Shown: positions 15,556 to 26,000, numbered from the stretch's first letter. The stretch is 41,283 bases of DNA from RGIG8306 sp964566025 (GCA_964566025.1 CAZMHF010000015.1:1-41283), one strand, 5' to 3'. Notes: generated from the sequence alone by a model not told the origin. Numbers and translations: made by a program.

Positions 15556-16920
15556 ATGATAAATATATTTGAAGTTAATGAAACAAATAATATGATTATG
15601 AACGAAAAATTAGATGTTCGTACAATTACAATCGGTATTAGCTTATTAGATTGTATCGACTCGAATTTAGAAGTGCTTAATCAGAATATTTACACGAAAA
15701 TCACAACCGTTGCGAAGGATTTGGTAGTGGTCGGAAATGATATCGAAAAGGAATTTGGTATTCCGATTGTCAATAAGCGTATTTCTGTAACACCGATTGC
15801 TTTAATTGGCGCTTCAGCATGCAAGAAGCCAGAAGATTTTATTGAAATTGCAAAAACCCTAGATAAAGCGGCAAAGACGGTTGGTGTCAATTTCTTAGGT
15901 GGCTATTCAGCGCTTCCTTCAAAAGGAATGACAAAAGCAGAAGAAAGATTGATTCGTTCAATCCCTAAAGCGATGGCACTTACTGAACGCGTATGTAGTT
16001 CCGTAAATATTGGTTCGACAAAAACAGGTATTAATATGGATGCGGTTCGCTTGATGGGTGAAATTATTATCGAAACAGCCGAGGAGACAAAAGACAATGA
16101 TTCATTAGGTTGTGCAAAGCTTGTTGTATTTTGCAATGCGCCAGATGATAATCCATTTATGGCAGGTGCCTTCCATGGTGTAACGGAAGCAGATAAGATT
16201 ATTAATGTTGGTGTTAGTGGACCAGGCGTTGTAAAAGCTGCATTGACACATTGTCGAGGTGAGAGTTTTGAGGTGTTATGTGAAACAATCAAAAAGACCG
16301 CATTTAAAGTAACACGCATGGGGCAATTAGTTGCCACAGAGGCTTCTAAACGTCTTGATATCCCATTTGGTATTATTGATTTATCCCTTGCACCAACGCC
16401 AGCCGTTGGCGATAGTGTTGCTGAAATTTTGGAAGAAATCGGACTTGAAAAGGTCGGTGCGCCAGGTACAACAGCAGCATTGGCCTTGCTAAATGATCAA
16501 GTAAAAAAAGGTGGCGTAATGGCATCTTCCTATGTTGGCGGATTAAGTGGTGCGTTTATTCCAGTTAGTGAAGACCATGGAATGATTGATGCAGCAACAA
16601 TTGGTGCCTTAACATTAGAAAAATTAGAAGCAATGACTTGCGTGTGCTCTGTAGGGCTTGATATGATCGCAATTCCTGGAGATACAAAAGCGACAACCAT
16701 TGCAGGCATTATTGCAGATGAAGCGGCTATCGGAATGATTAATCAAAAAACAACGGCTGTTCGTTTGATTCCTGTGATTGGAAAGAAGGTTGGTGACGTG
16801 GCAGAGTTTGGCGGATTGCTTGGCTATGCACCAGTTATCAAAGTAAACCCATATAGCTGTGATGCGTTTGTCAATCGCAAAGGACGAATTCCAGCGCCAA
16901 TTCATAGTTTTAAGAATTAG
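15556..16920 (+). CDS. PFL family protein (UPF0210/DUF711)
   Basis: A 454-residue protein of the UPF0210 family, structurally related to pyruvate formate-lyase-like folds but without a glycyl-radical motif. Recognisable segments are DVRTITIGISLLDCID near the start, FLGGYSALPSKGMT, and the C-terminal APVIKVNPYSC with RGRIPAPIHSFKN. The enzymatic role is unknown. It directly follows its ACT-domain partner with an AGGAGG site, so they are co-transcribed and likely act together. Confidence 0.93.
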   Translation: MINIFEVNETNNMIMNEKLDVRTITIGISLLDCIDSNLEVLNQNIYTKITTVAKDLVVVGNDIEKEFGIPIVNKRISVTPIALIGASACKKPEDFIEIAKTLDKAAKTVGVNFLGGYSALPSKGMTKAEERLIRSIPKAMALTERVCSSVNIGSTKTGINMDAVRLMGEIIIETAEETKDNDSLGCAKLVVFCNAPDDNPFMAGAFHGVTEADKIINVGVSGPGVVKAALTHCRGESFEVLCETIKKTAFKVTRMGQLVATEASKRLDIPFGIIDLSLAPTPAVGDSVAEILEEIGLEKVGAPGTTAALALLNDQVKKGGVMASSYVGGLSGAFIPVSEDHGMIDAATIGALTLEKLEAMTCVCSVGLDMIAIPGDTKATTIAGIIADEAAIGMINQKTTAVRLIPVIGKKVGDVAEFGGLLGYAPVIKVNPYSCDAFVNRKGRIPAPIHSFKN

Positions 16921-16929
16921 GAGGTTATT

Positions 16930-17682
16930 ATGGCAATTTTTCAAGTGCAATACAAGTCAGAGTCATTAGGTGTAGAAACCGACCTAGTCGTGATTATGCC
17001 TAGAAAAGAATTTATCGATAAAGGCAATGTAAAGACATTATATTTATTACATGGGTTATCAGATAATCAAAATACGTGGATGAACTTCACTTCGATTTAT
17101 CGCTATGTGGCGTATTTGCCATTTGCGGTGATTATGCCAGCAGTAAATCGTAGTTTTTATCGCAATAATGGACGAGATGCAATGTATTTTGACTATATTA
17201 CAAAAGAGATTCCAGAATTTGTTCAAACATATTTTCCTGTTTCAAAGAAGCGAGAAGATACATTTATTGCGGGATTATCAATGGGTGGATATGGCGCTTT
17301 AAAAGCGGGATTAACCTTCCCAGAAAACTATAAAGCAGTCTTTGCTTTTTCGGGAGTATTAGATCCCCCAACAAGCTTCCGTACACAAGGATGGGTGTTT
17401 GATTATAAATCAATTGTGCCAACAGTGGAAGAGTTTGAAAATAGCGAGGACAATTTATATGTCCTATTAGAAAAACAAGCGAATCGTAAAGAAAAACCAT
17501 TTCTTTATGTATGTTGTGGTACAGGCGATTTCTTATATTATCAGCAAGAACCATTTGTGGAAAAAGCAAGGGAGCTTGGTTTTGATGTCGAATATCAAAC
17601 GGAAGAAGGAACAGAGCATTCATGGGAATATTGGGATCGTGAAATTGAAAAAGCGATATGGAAGATCATGGAGATGACATGA
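16930..17682 (+). CDS. Esterase family protein (esterase D / putative tributyrin esterase type)
   Basis: A 250-residue alpha/beta hydrolase. The nucleophile S117 sits in GLSMGGYGA, the acid is D200 (CGTGDFLYY) and the base H230 (TEHSWEYW). LYLLHGLSDNQNTW provides the oxyanion-hole region. Members cleave short-chain acyl esters, sugar acetates or feruloyl esters; no signal peptide is present, so it is cytosolic. It begins nine bases after the PFL-family gene with AGGAGG, and its stop overlaps the tmcAL start by ATGA. Confidence 0.9.
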   Translation: MAIFQVQYKSESLGVETDLVVIMPRKEFIDKGNVKTLYLLHGLSDNQNTWMNFTSIYRYVAYLPFAVIMPAVNRSFYRNNGRDAMYFDYITKEIPEFVQTYFPVSKKREDTFIAGLSMGGYGALKAGLTFPENYKAVFAFSGVLDPPTSFRTQGWVFDYKSIVPTVEEFENSEDNLYVLLEKQANRKEKPFLYVCCGTGDFLYYQQEPFVEKARELGFDVEYQTEEGTEHSWEYWDREIEKAIWKIMEMT

Positions 17683-18932
17683 AAAAAACCATAACAGGCG
17701 TGATTACCGAATATAACCCTTTTACAAATGGTCACTTACATCATATAAATGAAGCAAGACGATTGACAAAGGCGGATTATGTGGTCGCCATTATGAGTGG
17801 CGATTTTACACAACGAGGAACACCAGCTTTGTGCGATAAGTTCACGCGTGCAAAAATGGCGGTTTCTTGTGGCGTTGATTTAGTCATTGAATTGCCAGTT
17901 GTATATACGGTTTCTTGTGCAGAGCATTTTGCGAAAGGTGCGATATCAATCTTGCATCAATTTGCCTGCGTGGATTATGTGGTATTTGGTAGCGAATGCG
18001 ATGATATGGAATTATTAATTAGGACAGCAACATTGCTTGGTGAGGAAACAAAAGATTTTTCTGTGAAGCTAAAGGCTTTACAAGCAAAAGGAGTTCGTTA
18101 TCCACTTGCTGTGCAAGAAGTACTGAAGGAATATGATCCAAATGCAGCAAGTATTTTAGATCAACCAAATGCCATACTTGGAATCGAATATATAAAGGCA
18201 TTACAATATTTTAAAAGCACGATCAAGCCAATTGCTATCAAACGACAGGGTTGTGCCTATCATAGTTTAGCGTTGCATGAATACGCTTCAGCAAGTGCTA
18301 TGCGTGAACATCTCCTAAGGGGAGCAGATCCAAAAGGAATGCTTCCAGAGGCATCAATTCGCATATTGCAAGAGTATCAAAAAGATTTTGATTTTATTAC
18401 AGAAGAATATCTAACACCGTATTTGCATCAAATGCTTATGGGGTGGACAGATGATACGATAGTGGATATGGATGATAATTTGTTTCATGCGATTCAAAAA
18501 AATGTGGATGTGCCGTATTCATACCGTTCATTTATCAAACGATTGATCACCAAAAATTATACGTCAGCAAGAATTCGACGCGTTGTACTACATATGTTAT
18601 TACATATGAATCAAGCCAACACAGAAGACTTTTATGATGGAGAGTTTGCAGCATACGCAAGAATTTTGGCAATTAACAAAAAAACGACGGTTTTAATTCG
18701 TGAAATAGCAAAGGTAACAACGATTTCACTTATTAATAAAATGGCGGATCGAGAAAAACTATTTGAGCAACAGGATACCCTATTCGAAACAAATCGAGCA
18801 TCCATTGCAAAAAGGCAAATACAATTTGATATTAGTGCAGATTATTTATATCATTCAATGATGATGCGCGTGGCAAAACATAATAGCGCAAGTCGTGACC
18901 ACGATATTGTTCATCGAATCGAAATTGTCTAG
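17679..18932 (+). CDS. tmcAL: tRNA(Met) cytidine acetate ligase
   Basis: TmcAL (formerly YlbM) forms N4-acetylcytidine at position 34 of elongator tRNA-Met using acetate and ATP, via acetyl-AMP. The 417-residue protein has the nucleotidyltransferase-type N-terminus GVITEYNPFTNGHLHHI, then IMSGDFTQRGTPAL and DLVIELPVVY, all characteristic. The in-frame start at 17658 lies inside the esterase gene; the ATG overlapping the esterase stop with GGAG upstream is chosen. The adjacent pta supplies the acetate-activation context, but it has its own promoter. Confidence 0.93.
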   Translation: MKKTITGVITEYNPFTNGHLHHINEARRLTKADYVVAIMSGDFTQRGTPALCDKFTRAKMAVSCGVDLVIELPVVYTVSCAEHFAKGAISILHQFACVDYVVFGSECDDMELLIRTATLLGEETKDFSVKLKALQAKGVRYPLAVQEVLKEYDPNAASILDQPNAILGIEYIKALQYFKSTIKPIAIKRQGCAYHSLALHEYASASAMREHLLRGADPKGMLPEASIRILQEYQKDFDFITEEYLTPYLHQMLMGWTDDTIVDMDDNLFHAIQKNVDVPYSYRSFIKRLITKNYTSARIRRVVLHMLLHMNQANTEDFYDGEFAAYARILAINKKTTVLIREIAKVTTISLINKMADREKLFEQQDTLFETNRASIAKRQIQFDISADYLYHSMMMRVAKHNSASRDHDIVHRIEIV

Positions 18933-18961
18933 TATGTTCTAATTTATGTACAATCGTAACA

Positions 18962-18990
18962 TTGAACATGCACCATAAATCATTTATAAT
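18962..18990 (+). promoter_or_regulatory. Sigma-A promoter of pta
   Basis: TTGAAC (18962-18967), exactly 17 bases, then TATAAT (18985-18990), 36 bases before the start codon. Confidence 0.8.
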
Positions 18991-19026
18991 GCTTAGGTAA
19001 TAAAAGAAAGAGAGGAATTCATATTC

Positions 19027-20022
19027 ATGGGTTTTATTGAGCGTATTAAGGAAAGAGCGAAAGAAAAAAAGATGACAATTGTCTTGCCAGAATCAATGGA
19101 TCGCAGAACATGGGAAGCTGCAGCCAATGTACTGGCTGAAGATGTAGCGAATATCGTTATTTTAGGAAATGACAAAGAAGTAGCGACATATAGTGCTGGT
19201 TTAGACATCACAAAAGCAACAATTATTAATCCAGCGACATCTAGTAAGCTTGACGAGTATGTTGATTTATTTGTAGAACTTCGTAAAAACAAAGGTCTAA
19301 CACCAGAAGAAGCTAGAGAATTGATGACGAGTGATTATATGTATTATGCATGTGTGATGGTAAAGGCAGGGGATGCAGATGGTGTGGTATCTGGTGCTTG
19401 CCACTCAACAGCCAATACGCTTCGTCCTTCATTACAAATTATCAAAACAAAGCCAGGTGTGAAATTGGTATCATCTTTCTTCGTAATGGATGTTCCAAAT
19501 TGCGAATACGGTGAGAATGGTATTTTTCTATTTGCTGATTGTGGATTAGAGCAAAATCCAGATGCAGAAAAACTAGCATCAATTGCGATTTCTTCAGCAG
19601 AATCCTTTGAATTGTTAATAGGGAAAGAAGCAAAGGTAGCGATGCTTTCACATTCTTCAAAAGGAAGCGCAAAGCATTGTGACGTTGATAAAGTTGTTGA
19701 GGCAACACAGATTGCAAAAAATCTACGCCCTGACATCAAATTGGACGGTGATTTGCAAGCGGATGCAGCGATTGTACCAGAGATTGGTCAATTAAAAGCG
19801 CCAACAAGTGCAGTGGCTGGTTCGGCAAATGTTTTAGTGTTCCCAGATCTTGATTCGGGAAATATTGCTTACAAACTTGTAGAGCGTCTTGCGAAGGCAG
19901 GAGCGTATGGTCCTGTAACACAAGGAATTGCAAAGCCAATCAATGATTTATCAAGAGGTTGTTCTGCGAAGGATATTGAAGGTGTAATTGCCATTACAGC
20001 CGTTCAAGCTCAAGCAAATTAA
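19027..20022 (+). CDS. pta: Phosphate acetyltransferase
   Basis: Converts acetyl-CoA and phosphate to acetyl-phosphate and CoA, the first step of substrate-level ATP formation by acetate excretion. The 331-residue length matches the short Pta class. KMTIVLPESMDRRTWEAA opens the protein, and SSFFVMDVPN, AMLSHSSKGSAKH, LDGDLQADAAIVPEI and NVLVFPDLDSGNIAYKL are the family hallmarks. The ribosome binding site AGAGG is somewhat distant (about 12 bases). No acetate kinase gene follows, although ackA is the usual neighbour; the next gene, yceD, has a separate promoter. Confidence 0.95.
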   Translation: MGFIERIKERAKEKKMTIVLPESMDRRTWEAAANVLAEDVANIVILGNDKEVATYSAGLDITKATIINPATSSKLDEYVDLFVELRKNKGLTPEEARELMTSDYMYYACVMVKAGDADGVVSGACHSTANTLRPSLQIIKTKPGVKLVSSFFVMDVPNCEYGENGIFLFADCGLEQNPDAEKLASIAISSAESFELLIGKEAKVAMLSHSSKGSAKHCDVDKVVEATQIAKNLRPDIKLDGDLQADAAIVPEIGQLKAPTSAVAGSANVLVFPDLDSGNIAYKLVERLAKAGAYGPVTQGIAKPINDLSRGCSAKDIEGVIAITAVQAQAN

Positions 20023-20048
20023 TCGTGACAATTATTTTTAAAAATAAC

Positions 20049-20077
20049 TTGACAAAGAAACATAGCCTATGTATAAT
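20049..20077 (+). promoter_or_regulatory. Strong sigma-A promoter for yceD-rpmF-plsX-acpP
   Basis: Perfect TTGACA (20049-20054) and perfect TATAAT (20072-20077) with 17-base spacing, 25 bases before the yceD start. The strength suits a ribosomal-protein operon. Confidence 0.88.
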
Positions 20078-20102
20078 TCACTAGGTATGTGTTAGGAGTT
20101 TT

Positions 20103-20630
20103 ATGCTAGTACATATAACAGAACTATTATCCGAAGAACATGCATCAAGAGAAGAGCAAGTTTTCCTTGAAAATTCTTCGTTTTCCTTGTCACATCAGAC
20201 AATCAACATTTTAGAATCGAAACCTTTTATATTGAAGCTTACCCATTTAGGAAAGAAGGTTATTCGTGTTGTAGGGCATGCAATTGTTGTATTAGAACAA
20301 TTTTGTGACCGATGCACGGAGAGGGTCGAGACGAAAATAGAGATGGATATTGATGTTGAGATTGATTTTAATAAATCATCGACAGATAGGATAAACGACT
20401 TGGATGAGCAGCGCTTTGTACTCGGCTACGATTTGGATATAGACTGTTTGATCTTTGAAGAATTACTCATTCATTTACCAGATAAGGTCTTATGCAAAGA
20501 GGACTGTAAGGGGATATGCAAAGTGTGTAATGCGAATAAGAATCAAACCAATTGTAGTTGTATTGAGTCGAACCAAGACTTACAAATGTCGAAAATTCTG
20601 GATATTTTTAAAGAGTTTAAGGAGGTGTAA
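20103..20630 (+). CDS. YceD family protein (DUF177)
   Basis: A 175-residue DUF177 protein, encoded immediately before rpmF in most bacteria. Bacterial members are linked to 23S rRNA or ribosome accumulation. Visible features are the CDRC pair near residue 74 and the Cys-rich C-terminus CKGICKVCNANKN...CSC, typical of the family and likely zinc-binding. TAGGAG lies before the ATG. It is separated from rpmF by three bases, with the rpmF ribosome binding site inside its 3' end. Confidence 0.9.
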   Translation: MLVHITELLSEEHASREEQVFLENSSFSLSHQTINILESKPFILKLTHLGKKVIRVVGHAIVVLEQFCDRCTERVETKIEMDIDVEIDFNKSSTDRINDLDEQRFVLGYDLDIDCLIFEELLIHLPDKVLCKEDCKGICKVCNANKNQTNCSCIESNQDLQMSKILDIFKEFKEV

Positions 20631-20633
20631 ACC

Positions 20634-20825
20634 ATGTCAATCTGTCCAAAGAATAAATCTTCTAAAGGTAGAAGAGATAAGCGTCGTGCGAACTGGAAGA
20701 TGTCAGTGCCAAATCTTGCAAAATGTAGCAAGTGTGGTGAGTTAATGATGTCACACAGAGTTTGCAAGGCATGTAATTCTTACAACAAAAAAGAAATTAA
20801 AAAAGAAACTACTTCTGTAGAATAG
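20634..20825 (+). CDS. rpmF: 50S ribosomal protein L32
   Basis: A 63-residue L32 beginning MSICPKNKSSKGRRDKRRANW. The zinc-ribbon (C+) form is present, with C31/C34 and C44/C47 in the CSKCGE and CKAC motifs. The C-terminus KKEIKKETTSVE is slightly extended. AAGGAGG is at the ideal distance. Order yceD-rpmF-plsX is the standard bacterial arrangement; a hairpin plus T-run after it may reduce read-through into plsX. Confidence 0.96.
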   Translation: MSICPKNKSSKGRRDKRRANWKMSVPNLAKCSKCGELMMSHRVCKACNSYNKKEIKKETTSVE

Positions 20826-20840
20826 TAAGAAAATGACGAT

Positions 20841-20880
20841 GCCCTTGCTTGTTGCTTTGCAGTGAGCGAAGGGCTTTTTT
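20841..20880 (+). terminator. Intra-operon terminator/attenuator between rpmF and plsX
   Basis: GCCCTT (20841-20846) pairs with AAGGGC (20869-20874); GCT/AGC extends it across a one-base bulge; six T follow. It likely makes rpmF mRNA more abundant than plsX-acpP mRNA. Confidence 0.75.
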
Positions 20881-20903
20881 CTTAATTTTGGAGAGGAGTT
20901 GCG

Positions 20904-21896
20904 ATGATTACAATTGCCGTAGACGCAATGGGTGGCGATAATGCTCCTGAAGAAATAATAAAAGGTGCAATTTTAGCTATCAAAGAGCAAGATAATATAT
21001 GTGTAAAACTAGTAGGCGTTCCAAGTGTGATAAATGAGCATTTAAGCAAATATTCATACCCAAAAGAACAAATTATTGTTGTGGAAGCAAATGAAGTGAT
21101 TGCAACAGAAGAAGCGCCAGTTATGGCAATCCGCACAAAGAAGAATTCTTCAATTGTGGTTGCGATGAATCTAGTAAAAAATAAAGAAGCCGATGCATTT
21201 GTTTCAAGCGGAAGCACAGGGGCTGTATTAGTTGGTGGACAATTAATTGTTGGTCGTATCAAGGGAATTAGAAGACCACCACTAGCACCATTACTTCCAA
21301 CAACAAAAGGCGTTTCCTTACTCGTTGATTGTGGTGCGAATGTAGACGCTAGAAGCGAACATCTTGTACAATTTGCAAAGATGGGAAGCATCTATATGAA
21401 ACATATTGTTGGAATTGAGAATCCTACGGTAGCAATTGTGAATAACGGTGCCGAAGAGGAGAAAGGCAATGCCCTTGTAAAAGAGACATTTCCATTGCTA
21501 AAAGAATGCAAAGATATCAATTTTATCGGAAGCATTGAAGCAAGAGAGATTCCACATGGTGGAGCTGATGTAATTGTTTGTGAGGCCTTTGTAGGAAATG
21601 TTATTTTGAAATTATACGAAGGAACAGCAGGTGCTTTAGTTTCTCAAATTAAAAAAGGGCTTATGTCAACGTTTAGAAGTAAGATGGGTGCATTATTGAT
21701 TAAACCAGCATTAAAAGAAACATTAAAAACACTTGATGCAACAAATTATGGTGGAGCACCGATGTTAGGCTTAAATGGTCTTGTTGTAAAGACACATGGA
21801 AATGCCAAAGAAAAAGAAATCAAGAATGCCATTCTACAGTGCGTGACATTCTATGAGCAGGCTATTAATGATAAAATTAAAGCCGCAATAAATTAA
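20904..21896 (+). CDS. plsX: Phosphate acyltransferase PlsX
   Basis: Makes acyl-phosphate from acyl-ACP for the PlsY route to lysophosphatidic acid, at the membrane face. The 330-residue protein starts ITIAVDAMGGDNAPEEII, with SSGSTGAVLVGG and CEAFVGNVILKLYEG as further hallmarks. GAGAGGAG precedes the ATG. The neighbouring acpP encodes its acyl carrier. Read-through past the upstream hairpin or processing must supply the transcript, as no separate promoter is clear. Confidence 0.96.
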   Translation: MITIAVDAMGGDNAPEEIIKGAILAIKEQDNICVKLVGVPSVINEHLSKYSYPKEQIIVVEANEVIATEEAPVMAIRTKKNSSIVVAMNLVKNKEADAFVSSGSTGAVLVGGQLIVGRIKGIRRPPLAPLLPTTKGVSLLVDCGANVDARSEHLVQFAKMGSIYMKHIVGIENPTVAIVNNGAEEEKGNALVKETFPLLKECKDINFIGSIEAREIPHGGADVIVCEAFVGNVILKLYEGTAGALVSQIKKGLMSTFRSKMGALLIKPALKETLKTLDATNYGGAPMLGLNGLVVKTHGNAKEKEIKNAILQCVTFYEQAINDKIKAAIN

Positions 21897-21948
21897 AAGA
21901 AATAAAAAGTAATGTAAGTGAAGTGTCATTTACGAGAAAGGAAATAGT

Positions 21949-22179
21949 ATGGAGTTCGAGAAATTACAAGCGATTATTGCAGACGTATTAAACATTAAGG
22001 CTGATGAAGTTAAAGAGGAATCTACATTTATTGATGATCTTGGTGCTGACTCACTCGACGTATTCCAAATTATCATGGGAATTGAAGAGGAATTTGATGT
22101 TGAAATTCCAAGCGACGTTGCAGAAAAGATTGTAACGGTAGGCGATGCTTACGAACAGATTAAATCCGAAATGAAGTAA
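21949..22179 (+). CDS. acpP: Acyl carrier protein
   Basis: A 76-residue ACP. The phosphopantetheine attachment Ser is S35 in DDLGADSLDVFQIIM. The usual Val/Glu-Leu after DSL is DVF here, a small variation. AAAGGAAA serves as ribosome binding site. It ends the plsX-acpP unit, with a strong terminator 13 bases downstream. fab genes are not in the window. Confidence 0.96.
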   Translation: MEFEKLQAIIADVLNIKADEVKEESTFIDDLGADSLDVFQIIMGIEEEFDVEIPSDVAEKIVTVGDAYEQIKSEMK

Positions 22180-22192
22180 TTGATTCAAAACG

Positions 22193-22241
22193 GCCTTCCT
22201 TGGAAGTATGTTATGGCATACTGCTGGGGAAGGCATTTTTT
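22193..22241 (+). terminator. Rho-independent terminator after acpP
   Basis: GCCTTCC (22193-22199) pairs with GGAAGGC (22228-22234); an inner GTATG/CATAC hairpin lies within; ATTTTTT follows. Confidence 0.85.
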
Positions 22242-22271
22242 ATATAGAAATTACGAATCATGAAAAAATGA

Positions 22272-22300
22272 TTGACCGTTTCGTAAAAATTGATTAAAAT
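22272..22300 (+). promoter_or_regulatory. Sigma-A promoter of the rnc-smc-ftsY unit
   Basis: TTGACC (22272-22277), 17-base spacer, TAAAAT (22295-22300), 30 bases before the rnc start. Confidence 0.7.
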
Positions 22301-22330
22301 AAGAGGTAATGCAAAGGGAGGTAGTTTCGC

Positions 22331-23005
22331 GTGAGTATTGATGTGAGCTTTATTGAAGAAAAAATTGGTTATTCATTCAAAGAAAAAAAATACCTAGTCA
22401 CAGCACTAACGCATAGCTCCTATGCAAACGAAAAGCGTTGTGAGAAAAATGAGCGTTTAGAATTTTTAGGAGATGCAGTGCTTGAATTGATCACAAGCCA
22501 TTATTTGTTTAATGCATTTCCCAAATTACCAGAAGGCGCTTTGACAAAAAAACGAGCTGGCTTAGTGTGTGAGCAATCATTAGCAGTATGTGCACGCAAG
22601 CTAAAACTTAATAAGGGCTTATTGCTTGGAAAAGGTGAAGAAGCGGGTGGTGGAAGAGAGAGAGATTCAATTTTGGCAGATTGTTTTGAAGCAGTTCTTG
22701 GTGCCATTTATTTAGATGGTGGTATTGATGCCGTTAAAGTAATCGTTACAAATGTTTTATTAGAAGATGTTTCAGGAAATCAAGCCTTTATTGATTACAA
22801 GACGAAATTGCAAGAAAAATTACAACGAAAAGGCCATATTGTTATTGAATATCGCTTGATTGATGAGAACGGGCCAGACCATCATAAAACATTTCAAATT
22901 CAAGTTGTTGCCAATGAAAAGGTGCTTGGTGAAGGAAAAGGAAATAATAAAAAAACAGCAGAGCAACAAGCAGCAAAAGATGCATTAGAGCACTTAAATA
23001 AATAA
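22331..23005 (+). CDS. rnc: Ribonuclease III
   Basis: Cleaves double-stranded RNA, including rRNA precursors. The 224-residue enzyme has the signature ERLEFLGDAVLE at 41-52, the DCFEAVLGAIYLDGG catalytic helix with the second Glu, and a C-terminal dsRNA-binding domain (about 155-224). That domain ends KKTAEQQAAKDALEHL. The start is GTG with GGAGG nine bases upstream; the nearby ATG is out of frame. rnc-smc-ftsY is a conserved Firmicutes order. The gap to smc is 14 bases. Confidence 0.96.
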   Translation: MSIDVSFIEEKIGYSFKEKKYLVTALTHSSYANEKRCEKNERLEFLGDAVLELITSHYLFNAFPKLPEGALTKKRAGLVCEQSLAVCARKLKLNKGLLLGKGEEAGGGRERDSILADCFEAVLGAIYLDGGIDAVKVIVTNVLLEDVSGNQAFIDYKTKLQEKLQRKGHIVIEYRLIDENGPDHHKTFQIQVVANEKVLGEGKGNNKKTAEQQAAKDALEHLNK

Positions 23006-23019
23006 CAAAGGAAGCAAGT

Positions 23020-26000
23020 ATGTATTTAAAAAATATAGAGGTACAAGGATTTAAATCCTTTGCAAATAAAATAGATTTTGAATTTCATAATGGTATCACT
23101 TGTATTGTGGGGCCAAACGGTAGCGGAAAAAGCAATGTTGCTGACGCGGTTCGTTGGGTACTTGGTGAGCAAAGTGCAAAACAGCTTCGTGGTGCAAGTA
23201 TGCAGGATGTTATCTTTTCTGGTACAGAGACTCGAAAAGCACAAGGGTATGCGTATGTAGCTATTACGCTCGATAATTCGGATCATCGTCTTAATGTCGA
23301 TTATGAAGAGGTGACGGTGAGTCGTTGTGTATATCGTTCAGGCGAAAGTGAATATAAAATCAATAATACAATTTGCCGTTTGAGGGATGTACATGAACTC
23401 TTTTACGATACAGGTATCGGAAAAGAAGGTTATTCTATTATTGGTCAAGGACAAATTGACAAAATTTTAAGTAATAAGCCAGAAGAGCGTCGGGAATTAT
23501 TTGATGAGGCAGTTGGTATTGTAAAGTATAAGCGCAGAAAACAAGTGACGCTAAAAAAACTCACATCGGCACGTGACAACTTGCTTCGACTAAGTGATAT
23601 TATGAGCGAGCTTGAAAGACAAGTAGGGCCATTAGAGAAACAATCAACCGCCGCAAAAACGTATTTAGCTTTATATGAAAAACTTAAAAAACTTGAAATC
23701 AATTTATTCGTATTAGATTCACGCATGATCAAAGCAGAGCTTGAAGAATTGTCAAAGCGCAAAAAAATCGTTGACGAGGATTTGGCGACAAGTCAACAAG
23801 ACTTAGAAAAGCTAAAAATCCAAAATGCTGATGTAAACGAAAAACTAAAAGAAATAGAAGATAAAATCGATACAAATCGAGACATATCTTCTAATTTAGC
23901 TGTCAAAAAAAACACATTACAAGGACAAATCGATGTACTTACTGAGCAAATAAAGGCGGACGAGGCGAATTCCTTGTTGATGAACAATCGATTAAAGGAC
24001 ATTACAGAAGCGATTGAGCGACTAGATGATGAGCGCAAAAAACACGAATATGAAAATGACAAATTAAATTCGCTAGCGCAACAAGAGGAAGAAGAAGTTA
24101 GTAGTGCAAAAGAAGAATTACAACGAATTGAAAAACAAATTGATGAAATTCATAATGCGATTGAAAATGACAAGAAAAGCATTATCTCATTGTTGAACGA
24201 AAAATCAGACCTCGGTGCAAAATTGCAACATTTTGAAACGATGATCGAAAATAGTCGTGTGCGCCGAGAGGAATTCACAGCAAAAATTCTCGATAAAAAA
24301 AGCGAGGAGGAAAAACATAGTAGCATTCTTCGAAATGCCGAAAAAGAACATTCTCGCATTCGTGAAGAAATGGTTGGTCTTCGTTCAGCACTTGATACAT
24401 ATAACAGAAAAAAAAGCATGATTCAAAATGAGCTTTCTGTTATGGAAAACACAATTTTAGATAAGAAAAATGAATACCACGCCCTTAAAACAAAATCGGA
24501 TTCTCTTAAAAACTTGGAGGAGAGATATGAAGGGTATGGGCAAAGTATTAAGCGCGTTATGGAAGCGCGTTCAAAGCTTGGCAAGGTGCACGGTGTAGTT
24601 GCCGACTTAATTAAGGTTGACGCACGTTATGAAGTGGCTATTGAAATTGCACTTGGCGGTGCCATTCAAAATGTTGTTACACAAGATCAACAAACAGCAA
24701 AGAATTGTATTAATTATTTGAAAAGCAATAAATATGGTCGAGCAACCTTTTTACCATTAGAAGAAATTAAAAATCAAGGTGCTTTTTCGAAACCAGAAGC
24801 GCTTAAAGAAGTAGGCGCAATTGGTGTAGCTTCTTCATTGGTAAAAGTAGATCCGCTCTTTAAAAATGTTAAGGAATCTTTATTGGGACGTATTTTAGTT
24901 GTCGACACACTCGACCATGCGGCAAGTATTGCAAGAAAATATCATTCTTCGATCCGTATTGTTACGTTAGAAGGTGAATTGCTCTCACAAGGTGGTGCGA
25001 TGACTGGTGGTACCTTTAGAAACACGAGCAATTTACTAGGGCGTAAAAATGAAATTTCTCAATTAGACGAAGAAGCCAAAACGATTTTGAAAGAATATGA
25101 TGATTTGTTATTAAAGCAAAAAGAAGTTAAAGACAATCTTCAAGCCGCAACAGAGTCCTATGAAAAATATGCTCGTTCTTTACAAGAGAAAATTCTAAAA
25201 GAAAATGATACAAGACTTCGTATGGATCAGGCAAAAGAACGCTTAGAGGAAGTGCGTATTTTATTAGCCGATTTGACAAACGAAAAGGCAGAATTTGATC
25301 AGGTGCTAAAGGAAGCGCGCGATGAGAAAAAACAAATCGAAACCGCCATTTTTGAAAATGCGAATCAAAATACGTCATCAGAAGAAACGGTTAGCCAATC
25401 AAGTGTTGAATTAACACAACTTCAAAAACGAAAAGAGACAATCTCGCAACATATTATCGAATTGCAACTAGATTACCAAAAGATGATACAATCAAGCGAG
25501 TTTGCCGATGAAAATCACAAGCGTATCTTAGGAGAAATTTCTAAGCTTTCGATGGAGAGTGCGACAATTACTGAAAGCCTAAAGGAAAATACGGCAAATA
25601 GTTTAGCCAGAAATGAAGGTATTTTAGCAATTCGTGAAAGTATACTAGAAAAAGAAACGTTGATAGGCGAGGCTGATAAAATTGTTCAAAGCTTTACAAA
25701 GCAACGAGAAGAATTAAAACTTGAACAAAGTGATTTTTTTGCACAACTAGATTCTATTTCAGGTCGTATTAATAAACTGAATTTAGAGGTTGTTAGAATT
25801 GATACACAAATGGAAAATAAGCAGAAACATTTGCATACACAAACAAATCTGTTGTGGGATGAATATGAAACGATGCCGAGTGAAGCAATTGCAGCTTTTG
25901 ATGACTCGTTTTCGGATATGCCTAGTATGCGAAGGGAAATTGCAGGATACAAAGCGGAGATTAAAGCACTTGGAAATGTTAATATTAATGCGATCGAAGA

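Noticed and set aside
15903..16337. 144-codon - strand frame inside the PFL-family gene
   Set aside because: It is a shadow of the codon pattern of a conserved gene on the + strand.
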